Assembly (NCBI GenBank): GCA_963971535.1
Contig: OZ020591.1
Coordinates: forward strand, 18,462,823 to 18,526,822
From: Notolepis coatsorum
Lineage: Eukaryota; Chordata; Actinopteri; Aulopiformes; Paralepididae
Reading direction: 5' to 3'
DNA: 64,000 nt
The notes under the pieces are model-generated. The model saw only the letters and a list, made by a program, of their open reading frames with translations, had not been told where the DNA came from and did not search any database. Every line of letters begins with the position of its first letter. Position 1 is the first letter of the stretch. This document shows, piece after piece, positions 1 to 9,710 of the stretch. The position numbers and the translations under genes were made by a program.

Positions 1-588
1 GGCCTCAGAAGCAGATGGGGATACTATTACCAGGGATATTATCCTGTTTATTCACAGCCTGTGTGATCACCTGGATGCTCGTTTTCCAGTGGAGGGTTTA
101 AAAGAGTGGTCTGCGTTTGACATTGCAGCATTGAGTCCAGCCAACATCACTTTTGACTACGGAGCATCAGATCTTGCTGTGCTGGCAAAGAAATACCAGG
201 CCATTCTCCTCCCAGAGTCTATGGATGCCATCAACCGTGAATATGCTGATTTAAAGTACATTGTGAGACACAAACTGAAACAAAATACAATCGGCACATT
301 CTCACATATATGGTGGCTGCAACACTTAGATGTGAGGAGTTGAGCAACATCTCACAGCTTGTTGACATTTGTGGGACATTTCAAGCGTCCAGTGCAGACT
401 GTGAAAGAGGGTTTAGCTTGATGAATCGTATCAAAACAACATCAAGAAATCGTCTTGAAGTGGAACATCTAGACGAGTTGATGCGAATCAAGTCAAGGCT
501 GCAAGCAGACAGAGACGGTGCCACCACCATCAGCCTGGACAAGGTGCACAACCACTGGAGAACTGAGAAGGACAGACTGGAAAGATAA
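1..588 (+). pseudogene. hAT transposase, C-terminal remnant
   Basis: The reading frame is open from base 2 to 343 and continues in another frame from about 310 to 588. The second part carries the hAT C-terminal dimerisation signature (FQASSADCERGFSLMNRIKT, then RNRLEVEHLDELMRIKSRL), with a stop at 588. hAT transposases cut and paste DNA transposons. The frame change between about 300 and 340 and the missing upstream part (off the window edge) mean this piece cannot encode a whole enzyme. An intron at the frame change is possible, but I see no good splice pair. The family is close to hAT-derived ZNF862/ZMYM-like proteins, so a domesticated host gene running in from the left cannot be excluded, though decay is more likely. 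Confidence 0.7.
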
Positions 589-849
589 GGTAACCTATTA
601 GTTCCTGATCAGATATGTGCGTGTTATACTGTCTGTCACTCATTAGGAATTATAATCTGAATCATTAAGAGCTTGTTTTTATTAGTTGTAGAACTGCTAA
701 TATTAACATAATTTTGTTTAGTCATGTTTGTATTTTCTAGACCAAGACAGTTTCAAGACTACAGTATTAACAATCTGACGTTAGAAGATGATTAATTGCT
801 AATTACTCTATTACTCTATTATTACTATTATATTCTACTCTGTTTCCCA

Positions 850-1393
850 GAAGAAGCGGACCAGACCAGAGGAGAAGTGGCTTCTGCTGACTTTGGATAA
901 CTTTATTTTCTTTAACTTTATTCTTTAATTTTTTTGAGGAGCAGAGGGTAAACAAGTGACTATTTTCTGATGTGCAGGTGCACACAGACTAACAGAAATG
1001 ACTAAGAGCTAAGAGCCTATAAGACCAGACCAGAGGAGAAGAGCTGCCTTTGGATTATTTTATTTATTATTTTATTTTATTTATTTTTTTTCTGATGTGC
1101 AGTGTTCTGATGTGCAGGTGTTCTGATGTGCAGGTGCACACAGACTAACATAAAGGACTAAGTATGAACTAAGACTAGACCAGAGGAGAAGAGCTGCCTT
1201 TGGATTATTCTATTTCTTATTTTTTGAGGAACAGAGGAGTAAACAAGTGACTCTTTTCTGATGTGCAGGTGTTCTGATGTGCAGTGTTCTGATGTGCAGG
1301 TGTTCTGATGTGCAGTGTGCACACAGACTAACAGAAAGGACTAAGTAAGAACTAAGACCAGACCAGAGGAGTCTGGAAACAAGTGACTTTTTT
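850..1393. repeat. Tandem repeat, 150-180 bp unit, about 3.3 copies
   Basis: Units start near 850, 1020, 1170 and 1352. Each begins with a purine-rich AGACCAGACCAGAGGAGAAG-like block, passes through a T-rich stretch, and ends with GCACACAGACTAACA. Inside each unit a 13-15 bp motif (TTCTGATGTGCAGGTG) is itself repeated one to four times, so unit length varies by slippage at two scales. The block lies just downstream of the hAT remnant and may be its 3' non-coding part. No gene is seen. Confidence 0.75.
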
Positions 1394-1850
1394 TTAATGA
1401 TGTGTATCTGAATAACAAAGGAGGAATGAATCAGAGGGGAAGGTGAGAGGTTTAGATGGAGAGAGAGAAGAGGGAGGGAGGATGTTGCTCTGTATGGTCA
1501 AATAAATATTTTATTAAGGAATATATGCCTTTTTGTATTATTTCTGTGTATCAGCAATATGTTGGACATTAAAGGTGCCATGCATTATAAATGTCATTTT
1601 TCAGTCTCTAGCATTGTATTATAGTAATAGGAGTTCGTATCAATGTGTTTTTGGGCCTAAATACTATATTGGCGAATTCCTCAGCTACAGCCCATCCCCT
1701 CTTTGCCTCTAGTAAATCAGGTCATGTTGATTTGACGACCTGGTGCACGTCACAGGGCGCTGTGGATAGATGCTCGCCCCCATTCTACCTAGACTAGACA
1801 GCGAGTGAAGCTGCGGGGCGAGAGGAAGAGAGAGCCGAGAGGGAGCCGAG
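1394..1850. other. Intergenic, no gene seen
   Basis: A purine-rich stretch (about 1,430-1,485) is followed by AT-rich single-copy-looking DNA and then by the entry to the G-rich array. I recognise no coding frame or mobile element here. Confidence 0.5.
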
Positions 1851-1854
1851 AGAA

Positions 1855-2500
1855 AGGAAGAGAGAGGGAGAGAGAGGGGGCACTTGGGGGGGGGGGGGGG
1901 GGGGGGTCCGCGCGACACACACACACCTCCGAACGGGAGAGTGATAGAAAGAAAAAAAAGAAGAGAGAGGGAGGGAGGGAGAGAGAGGGGGCACTTGGGG
2001 GGGGGGGAAACACAGACACCTCCGAACGGGAGAGTGATAGAAAGAAAAAAAAGAAGAGAGAGGGAGGGAGGGAGAGAGAGGGGGCACTTGGGGGGGGGGG
2101 GGGGGGGGGACCTGCCACACGGAGTTCCGCGCGAAACACACACACCTCCGAACGGGAGAGTGATAGAAAGAAAAAAAAAGAAGAGAGAGGGAGGGAGAGA
2201 GAGGGGGCACTTGGGGGGGGGGGGGTCCGCGCGACACACACACACCTCCGAACGGGAGAGTGATAGAAAGAAAAAAAAGAAGAGAGAGGGAGGGAGGGAG
2301 AGAGAGGGGGCACTTGGGGGGGGGGAAACACAGACACCTCCGAACGGGAGAGTGATAGAAAGAAAAAAAAGAAGAGAGAGGGAGGGAGGGAGAGAGAGGG
2401 GGCACTTGGGGGGGGGGGGGGACCTGCCACACGGAGTTCCGCGCGAAACACACACACCTCCGAACGGGAGAGTGATAGAAAGAAAAAAAAAGAAGAGAGA
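1855..2500. repeat. G-rich higher-order minisatellite, six units in A-B-C-A-B-C order
   Basis: Six units of about 100 bp each contain CACTTGGGGGG, a spacer, CTCCGAACGGGAGAGTGATA and a purine tract. Spacers come in three kinds: A (CCGCGCGACACACA; near 1,908 and 2,226), B (AAACACAGACACC; near 2,008 and 2,325) and C (ACCTGCCACACGGAGTTCC; near 2,110 and 2,421). They occur in the order A-B-C-A-B-C, so the array is a duplication of a ~315-bp three-unit block. The plus strand has G runs of about 9-21 bases and is almost all purine. Long frames that cross it are low-complexity and not genes. Confidence 0.9.
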
Positions 2501-2699
2501 TAAATAATAATTTTTTACAAACCACCGCTTATCAACCAACCGGTTAATCGGATGGTGACGTATGTTGCTCAGTAGTTGCTGATGTCTGCTCAGGAGGTTT
2601 GAGTGTTTGCTCAGACCGAAAAAAAAATGGTTGAGGGCCAGCTTTGTAAACAAACGTGTGGATTTGTGTACAGCTAAATCTATACTTCCCTTCAAAATG

Positions 2700-3485
2700 G
2701 CTTAAAGAAAAAAAAATGCATCAATAGGTTCTCATTTTATAGCGCCGTGAATATAAGCTTTATAGCGGATTTGGGCTAGTATATTTTCTGGAAGGCTAGT
2801 TATAGAACTAATAGCTGCTAACGTTATATCCAATGGCATTTCCGTTTTACAGATGCTACAGAAATAACTCAAACTGCATATGATCCGGACGATCCCAAAG
2901 CATGTATGCATGAAAGGGGGGGTGGGGGACGTCGTTTATTATTATTGATTACCAATAACCGTGTTCGTCTAAGTAGCCACATACGCTGGTCGGCTGGTTG
3001 AGTATCATAGCAAGCTCTGATCGGGCTGTAATTTACGTGAAAAAGATCTTACCATGAGCCGGTGGGATCCTCCCGAGCATTTCCCTGTTATCGATCGCCA
3101 TCTGGTAGATCGATATGTCCATTGGCTGATTATAAATCCCCTTATTGCATGGTGAAATCTGCGATTCAAAACGTAATCCAAGCTACAGGCTGGAGATCCA
3201 GAATCGTGCTACTCAAATCTCTGTTGAAAGAAAACAAAGACTGATCTGTTCGCCCACAGGGCACATTGCAGTAGCGCGATAGCGCCCCTAAGAGGATCTG
3301 GCCGGTATTGCACATTGTCGAATTCATAGAGCAGGGAAGATCTGCAGTGCCGCTTGGCAACCTTGAACAGGTTATTAAAATGGAATAAAAGCAATAACAA
3401 CTTCCCACGGATATCTCCGTGATTCTGTCCACAACGCATGGATTCGAAAGCCAGATATATCCGTGGTCCGTCCCCAATGTGTTAA
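2700..3485. mobile_element. TTAA-type element, right part only
   Basis: The right edge (AATGTGTTAA at 3,476-3,485) matches the end of the TTAA elements elsewhere in the window, which end in GTGTTAA. The interior has the same flavour as the element at 7,862-9,385: a run of G near 2,917, a TCTTACCATG motif near 3,048 and ATCGATCGCC motifs. I could not find a matching left TTAA end, so the element is probably truncated and the start given is approximate. No transposase is present. Confidence 0.4.
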
Positions 3486-3559
3486 GCATAACAGCATCTA
3501 AGTTAATTTACTTCTGACCATTATAGTCAAAGTATTTTCCTATGAACTGAAACTCATAA

Positions 3560-3832
3560 GATCACATAAGGCTAGCATCATTGGCGTTCAGTTACAGCTA
3601 CAGTATATTGGCCAACGTTAGCCAGCCAGCTAGCCAGCTACTGCACTACGAACTGCCAGCCAGCTAGCTGGCTACCCTTAACCCACAATACAACAGCTAT
3701 CCAGCCAGCTACTGCACTACTAACTTCCAGATAGCCAGCTGGCCACCCCCAATCCACAACAAAAGTCAGCCAGCCAGCCAACCGTACACAATACAGTCTA
3801 AGCCTATCACATCGATTTGTACAGTTAGTTAG
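3560..3832. repeat. Imperfect CCAGCCAGCTA repeats
   Basis: Several degenerate copies of a 25-35 bp motif built from CCAGCCAGCTACTGCACTAC lie between 3,600 and 3,790. No coding potential is evident. The last 50 bases already belong to the outer palindrome arm. Confidence 0.55.
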
Positions 3833-4078
3833 CTAGACTAAACACGTTTCGCAATTATGCCAACAATGTGGAATGCCCTACCCACAGCCATAAAATAATG
3901 TGAATCCCTACCCTCCTTCAAAACCACTCTCAAAGAGCACCTATGGGAGGCTGTAATTCGAAACTGGCCCCGGTAAATGTCCAAACCCCCACCCACCCAC
4001 CCAATGTACAGTTTCTTCCCCCTCGAATGTATATATTTTCTTTTATGATCTCTGTCTCTTAAACAGTACTGTATATTT

Positions 4079-5542
4079 CAGTGGCGAAGCGTACCGGAGT
4101 TAACCGGGCCTTCATAATATTATATATTATTAATATTATATTCCGAATAAAATAAGTCCCTCGATACTCCGTGCTGCTGCTGCTGACTTGAAATAAAATA
4201 GACTGTTCTGTGGGCAGTCGGCCCGACACTAAACAGCAGTCTGTTATAATCACATTTGTATGAGCTAACGAATTCCGTTATATTGGACATTTGTATTAAT
4301 TATATCAAGCGAAGAATTGAGAAAGCAGAGAGAGACTGCAACATTATCGTGTGGTTCAACGTTGCGTGATCGCTGAAACCAATGCCGATCTCCGCCTCCC
4401 AGCGAGTTGTCATTATTAGACATGCATGGTGACTCAACAACGAAACAAATGTAACTATTTTAATACAATTCAAATTGTGCTTAGAGGGAAGTTACGGTAT
4501 GCAAAGAAAGATCAAGTCAAGAATTACCAAATGAAACGCACAGCAGCCCAGCCAATATTTCAAGACAGACATATATTTGTGTGGAAATAAAATGCGCAGC
4601 GGCAGATCAATATAATCAATATAAATTAATTTGTTTCACTCACCATTTTGACGTGGTTCACCTGAAGACGAAATCGTTTGGGTGAACTTTTCAATGACCC
4701 GGTCATACAGCTGATCAGTCCTTTTCAGATCCAGGAGCATTTCTTTTTCAATTGACATGGAGGATAATGCAGAGAGTCGGGCTTGTCCGGTTGTATTCCT
4801 CGCATATGTTTTAATGCGCTTGAGGGCAGAAAATGTCCTTTCCACGGTTGAGGTGGTGACGGGGATAGTTACAACTAAACACGTCAGTTTATATAGCTGC
4901 TTCATGCTTCATCCTTCTGGGGTTGGGCGGCCTTTTTTGACAATGTCCATCTTTTCATTGAATGTTCTTCTTGAAAAGGGAACTGTTAATAAATCCGCAA
5001 CAACATCGACGGTATCATTTGCTGCTGCCATGTTTCAGTTTGTCTCGTGTTGTCTTGCTTGATACTAAGGTAGTCCGCGTTTGCCGTTTTGCGCTCTGAT
5101 TGGCCGACGCAGCCAGACTCTAGAATACCTTGGCATCTAAAAGACTACGCCCATTGACTACAGCTCCAAATGTGATTGGCTGATCAAACTGTCACTCCAC
5201 ACCTGGGCTCCTGTTAAGGTTTATTGGGCAGGTCGAGCTAGAATACCCGATGGAGGAAAGTCTGCCTAGAGACTTGTGAAAAGAAATCTCCGATTGGCTG
5301 TTATTTTCTCCTGTACAAAAACGCTCTAATGCGCAGTGTATGGGTCGAAAACAACTATGGCGAGTGAAACTGTGCGGTTTTAACAGATTAGCGACACAAA
5401 CTATTTTAATTAATTTTAATTTGATTAAAAAAAATTAAAAAATTAAAATTAAAAAAGTAATTTTTAAAATTCATATTTTCTTTCTTCTGAGGCTCACAGG
5501 GCCTTCTCTGAATACCTTGAAGGCCCTGAGAATTCGCCACTG
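4079..5542 (-). mobile_element. hAT transposon, internally deleted, inserted in the LINE tail
   Basis: The ends are inverted: CAGTGGCGAAGCG on the left, and CAGTGGCGAATTC read inward from the right. The flanking LINE sequence is interrupted at ACTGTATATTT and resumes with CTATATTTG, consistent with a short hAT target duplication that has since changed. CAGTGGCG ends are typical of hAT elements. The element lies inside the LINE 3' region, so it is younger than that LINE. The mirror copy at 53.9-55.1 kb lacks it. Confidence 0.8.
4636..5031 (-). pseudogene. ZMYM1-like hAT transposase, N- and C-terminal ends only
   Basis: Reading leftward from the ATG at 5,031, about 40 residues (MAAANDTVDVVADLL...) match the start of ZMYM1-like hAT proteins and end at a stop near 4,910. 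Immediately after comes the C-terminal dimerisation region (VERTFSALKRIKTYARNTTG, then LSIEKE-like SMSIEKEMLLDLKR), ending at 4,636. The whole catalytic middle is missing, so this is a deletion derivative that could move only with an enzyme supplied by a complete relative. Confidence 0.75.
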
Positions 5543-5764
5543 GACTATATTTGTATATCTTGTATGTCATAAATGTCTGGATGTAACAGTACTGTATATC
5601 TGTATGTCGTGTATGTCATAAATGTCCTGATGAATTGAAAATGGGGGACCCTGATGTAAACAAGACGAAAGTCTTTCTCTGGTCTGCATCCCCTTAACAA
5701 TTTGAGCCGTACTGTATTGTACCCATTCTGCAATCCGCTAATAACATTTTCAATCAATTAATCT

Positions 5765-6668
5765 TTAACACTATCTGTGCCAGCAGGGGGCGCACGATTT
5801 AGTGCTTGAATGCCCACCATCCACTTCAATGTTAGCGTTAAAAACGCCTAACCTATATTTTTAATTATGGCTATGTGTCTAATCTGCCCGTCGCTTATCA
5901 ATGACTCGTTTTCCAGTCAACATTGTCGAAGCGGATCGGTTCATTCTCGTTTTATAGCATCTTGAAAAGCCCTCGTTTTCAAGGAAAAAAGATTCCATGA
6001 TAAACGGAATATTCTAGAATACACAAACGTTCAAATTTTTCGGCCTATTTATGAATCGTTTTCAAATAAACGCTAGATTATCGATAGTATATGTGTACGT
6101 ATGCACGCTATAAAGGCGATCTGATATCTGATCTGATATATTTCCTGATCGCTCGCACAGCCAAACAGCCACATCACACACATGGGAAAAGCTTATATCT
6201 CTGTGAAAACAGGTCTGATTATCCTAAGACTGGTAAAATAGATTCCTTACCTGAGATCAGATGTTATCCAAAAAGATTATTCCAATTCCTGATCGCCATT
6301 CCAAATATCGATCGCTTTTATTGATCCAACGCTACATACTGTACATTCCACGCTGTTCTGATGGTCCACAATGAATCCGATCGGCTCGGATTACATGCCC
6401 GAGAAGTAAAATGTGGATTCCTGAATTTTTCTTTTCTCATCCATTTTCATTGAGTCCATTCCAAAAGGGTGCATTACCATCTGGGAGACGATAGGGGGCG
6501 GTTTTTTCACATCTGAGCTCCTACAGGGGCTGCATACCAACGGTAGACTCGGTTGATGAAATATGAATTCAGATCGCTAAAAAAAAAATTAAACTAATAA
6601 TCGTGGTGGGCATTCTGGCATTGGGCTGATAAAACGTGTTATCACGTTTTGGGCATTCAAAGTGTTAA
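5765..6668. mobile_element. TTAA element (piggyBac/Kolobok-like, non-autonomous)
   Basis: The element begins TTAACACTATCTGTGCC and ends ATTCAAAGTGTTAA. It sits in a LINE tail at ATCTTTAATGCAG. The mirror copy near 53,700 has the unoccupied site GCTGCATTAAAGATTG, confirming the TTAA target. It is related to the element at 53,923-54,864: both share TTTATGAATCG, ACGCTAGATTATCGATAG and CAGATGTT.TCCAAAAAGA. There is no transposase; it must have been moved by one encoded elsewhere. Confidence 0.85.
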
Positions 6669-6789
6669 TGCAGCAGACAACAAACAAATATGTTTTAGCC
6701 CTCTGACCTTCGTCAGTGTTTACACTGGCTAGGTGGAAAATACACACATATATATGAGAGAGATAGTCTCTCTGTACAGCCCGATCTTC

Positions 6790-7660
6790 CTTTACAGGTT
6801 AAAATATGTAAATAAAGTACTTAATTGACGACAGGAAAAAGGTATATAATGTACGTTATGTCAATAAGTAATATATTTATGTATTGTATAAGTAATATTA
6901 TTTACGTTTCGTATCAGCTCAAGTAAAAAGAAAAAAGCGAATTGGAAATCAAACTAACAATGCTTGGGGTGGGGGGTCGAGAGCCATTAGACCAAGCCAC
7001 CCATCCTGATACAAACACAGCAATACTATGATGATGGTGTAGAGAGAGTTAGCATTTTCAGCGAGATGGCATTGCTCAAGACCACGAGAAACACTTTTCT
7101 GATAGCCTCGCCCCAACCATAACCTTAACCACACTGTTACCTTAAACTAACCCTAACATTAACCACACTATTTCCTTAAACTAACCCTAATCTTAACCAC
7201 ACTATTACCTTAAACTAACCCTAACCTTAACCACACTATTACCTTAAACTAACCCTAACCACACTATTTCCTTAAACTAACCCTAATCTTAACCACACTA
7301 TTACCTTAAACTAACCCTAACCACACTATTTCCTTAAACTAACCCTAATCTTAACCACACTATTACCTTAAACTAACCCTAATCTTAACCACACTATTAC
7401 CTTAAACTAACCCTAACCTTAACCACACTATTTCCTTAAACTAACCCTTACATTAACCACACTATTTCCTTAAACTAACCCTAACCTTAACCACACTATT
7501 TCCTTAAACTAACCACAACCGTAACCTTAACTTTCTATCATCATATTATTGCTGTTTGTATCAGGGTGGGTGGCTTGATCTAGTGCACTCGCCCCCCAAT
7601 GACAAACATTGTCGTTATTCAATTTAAAGCACTGAAGTTCAAGACGGAACAGAACAGAAC
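6790..7660. repeat. Fold-back element with internal minisatellite
   Basis: Inverted arms of about 85 bp (near 6,950-7,035 and 7,540-7,625) share AGCCACCCA..CTGATACAAAC and the AACAATGCTTG / GACAAACATTG ends. The mirror arm has its counterpart at 43,325-43,660 plus 44,622-44,788. No coding sequence is present. Confidence 0.65.
7113..7530. repeat. 33-bp minisatellite, 12 copies, CCCTAA-rich
   Basis: Twelve copies of a unit like AACCACACTATTACCTTAAA followed by CTAACCCTAACCTT; some copies lack 6-7 bases. The mirror copy (43,540-43,600) has only one or two units, so the array expanded after the duplication. Confidence 0.9.
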
Positions 7661-7861
7661 CGGCCGGCAGAAGAAAGAGAAGCCCGGTCTTTCATAATAC
7701 ATTGATATTTAATTTATAGACATTCAAGAACAGCTGATCACATGACAAAGATGACAAGTCTAAACAGGCGTGTCATCCCTCAAATCATACAATCTTACAT
7801 CATCGGACAAAGATCATGGGCTCTTTGACGAGTCCCCCCCCCCGGTCCTGATGACCTGGCT

Positions 7862-9385
7862 TTAACACTTTCTGCGCCAAAAACACTGTCCAGCGTTATT
7901 GGCCGCCATGCATTCATGCATTGTCTGCCAAGATCGCTGTCCAGCGTTTTTGAGATCAATATTTCATTTTTTCGCCATGGCATTCATAATTAATATATAC
8001 ACCCCCGACGCTGCAGCTGGACCCTATAGGTGCTCAATACCGCCGCCTGGTGGATAGTCGGGTGAGTTACACTCGCCAACAGGATGTGCCCGATGTGCAT
8101 CGATGAAACTCATCCGGCAGTCACATCTCGTTGCGGGACTCCCGACAGACACTATGTACATAATGGATTGCTTTATAAACTTAATAATCGATATGATTTT
8201 GGCGTTTATTGCGACATACAAACCGGAAATGGACCTAGGCGATCGGCGTCGTGTACTTGGGATCTTTCACCGCCAGTCTCATTGCCCCACGGTAAGAGGA
8301 ATATAACGTTATTTTCAACCCAATTGTGCGTTTCCTTGTTTGCAAACCATCTGATCAATATATCACCCAACCTACATAAAGCATTTACTGATGATCGGGG
8401 AATTATAAACTACCCCCCCCCTTTCCTCCGCGCATGATGAGGCATAATGTATACCGATCATATACATTTGAGTTTTTTGGTGTAGCGTGTATGGGGGGGA
8501 AACGGCAATCGATAATCTATATAATGCGTTTGGGCCTATAACTAGCGTTTTTGGAATTACAACAGAAAAGATTAAAAACATACTTATATTCTAGAAGGTA
8601 TTAACACAACAATGTATGAATGAAAAAGTATAACGTTCCCACATCCTGAATGATAGATAATCGATGTTGAATGGGCCATAGTAATGTCAATATAGCAATA
8701 CAATTTTAAAAGTTATCGATTGGCGTTTCTTTCCCATACACGCTATATTAAGAAATTGAAAATGTATATGATCGGTATACATTATGCTTCATCATGCGTG
8801 GAGGAAAGGGGGAGGGGGGGGGGGTCGTTTATAATTCCTTGATCGTCAGTGACGGCTTTATGTAGTTGGGTGGATATATTGATCAGACTGATTGCAAACA
8901 AGGGAATGCACAATCTGGTTAAAAATAACGTTAGTGTCCTCTTACCATGCGCCAATGATACTGGAGGAGAAAGATCCCAATTATTCGACGCCGATCGCCT
9001 ATATCCATTTCCGGTTTATATGATCACAATAAACGCAGAAATCATATCGATTATTGCGTTATGGCAGCAATCCATATGTACTATAGTGTTTGTCAGGAGT
9101 CCCGTAGCGAGATGTGACTGCCGGAGGAATTTCCTCGACGCACCGATGACAACATCCGGTTTTGGCGAGAGTGTAACTCGCCCGACCATCCACCAGGCGG
9201 CGGTATTGAGCCGTTGCAGTCCATTTAGGGTCCAGCTGCAGCACCAGGGGTGGGTGGATGAATTATGAATGCCATGGTGAAAAAATGAAATATTGATCTA
9301 AAAAAAATTTTTGTACAGCGATCTAGGCGGTCAACGCATGGCGTGCAATAATGCTGGAAAGCGTTTTTGGCGCCCAATGTGTTAA
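7862..9385. mobile_element. TTAA fold-back element, arms of about 0.7 kb
   Basis: The left end TTAACACTTTCTGCGCC and the right end GGCGCCCAATGTGTTAA are inverted. The similarity continues inward: 8,098-8,250 is inverted in 9,000-9,140, and 8,395-8,480 is inverted in 8,760-8,860. The whole element is therefore an imperfect 1.5-kb hairpin centred near 8,624. TTAA at both ends fits piggyBac or Kolobok. No protein is encoded. It occupies one of the two places where the palindrome arms do not match. Confidence 0.85.
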
Positions 9386-9710
9386 TATCACTGATTTGTA
9401 GATCAATAGTAATTATATAATTATGATCTTATGGTATGGAAACTATACATTTTCTCCTACAGGAGGAGGATGCTTTATGACAACGTGGTAATGGATCAGA
9501 CCACCTGTAGTCGATACTGATCACATGTAGCTAGTATCAGCCTGATAGTGGTATTGGGTATAGGATCTGTGCATCCCTATATATTGGTTCAGCGTGTTGT
9601 TACTTTCCTGTTAAGAGTGTAGTGTGAAATATTGGCCTGAGCCTTTGTTACTTTCAAAAGCAATGGTTACAACAAATTACATTTAAATGATTGTATGCCC
9701 TTCTTTCTAG
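9386..9710 (+). other. Intron/upstream region of zinc-finger gene 1
   Basis: The palindrome match starts at about 9,463. The stretch ends with TGCCCTTCTTTCTAG at 9,696-9,710, a good splice acceptor just before the coding exon, so it is most likely the end of an intron. At 9,611-9,614 it holds a TTAA that is the empty site of the element inserted in the mirror copy (38,875-40,031). I find no upstream exon with the usual fish zinc-finger start. Confidence 0.65.

Larger units (their letters stand above)
3833..5764 (+). mobile_element. CR1-type LINE, 3' end, split by a hAT element
   Basis: Bases 3,833-4,078 encode the last residues of a LINE reverse transcriptase (MWNALPT..KEC..LP, then LKEHL) and the start of its 3' untranslated region. 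The rest of that region, including GGGGGACCCTGATGTAAA and the tail ending in CAATC repeats, resumes at 5,543-5,764. The copy is 5'-truncated like most LINE insertions, and related tails recur at 24,400, 26,500, 32,600 and 53,800. Its coding piece has drifted out of frame relative to the cleaner copy at 23,781-24,068. Confidence 0.85.
3780..7660 (+). repeat. Outer palindrome arm, left copy
   Basis: This interval matches 55,125-43,325 on the opposite strand, in the same order: the flank TCTAAGCC...TGTACAGTTAGTTAGCTAG, a LINE 3' end, the stretch GCAGCAGACAACAAACAAAT, a conserved non-repeat stretch near 6,680-6,900, and the fold-back with CCACACT repeats. Each copy lacks insertions found in the other. 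Flanking sequence outside any one element is shared, which favours a segmental duplication over independent insertions. Confidence 0.8.

Noticed and set aside
1709-2695. Long frames on both strands through the G-rich array
   Set aside because: They are low-complexity Pro/Ser/Phe or Gly/Arg/Glu translations of a tandem repeat present in several frames at once.
7113-7530. Interstitial telomere array
   Set aside because: CCCTAA occurs once or twice per 33-bp unit and not as uninterrupted hexamers; it is a minisatellite.
7113-9385. CRISPR-like array of repeats and spacers
   Set aside because: The repeats are contiguous tandem units without unique spacers, and the genome is eukaryotic.
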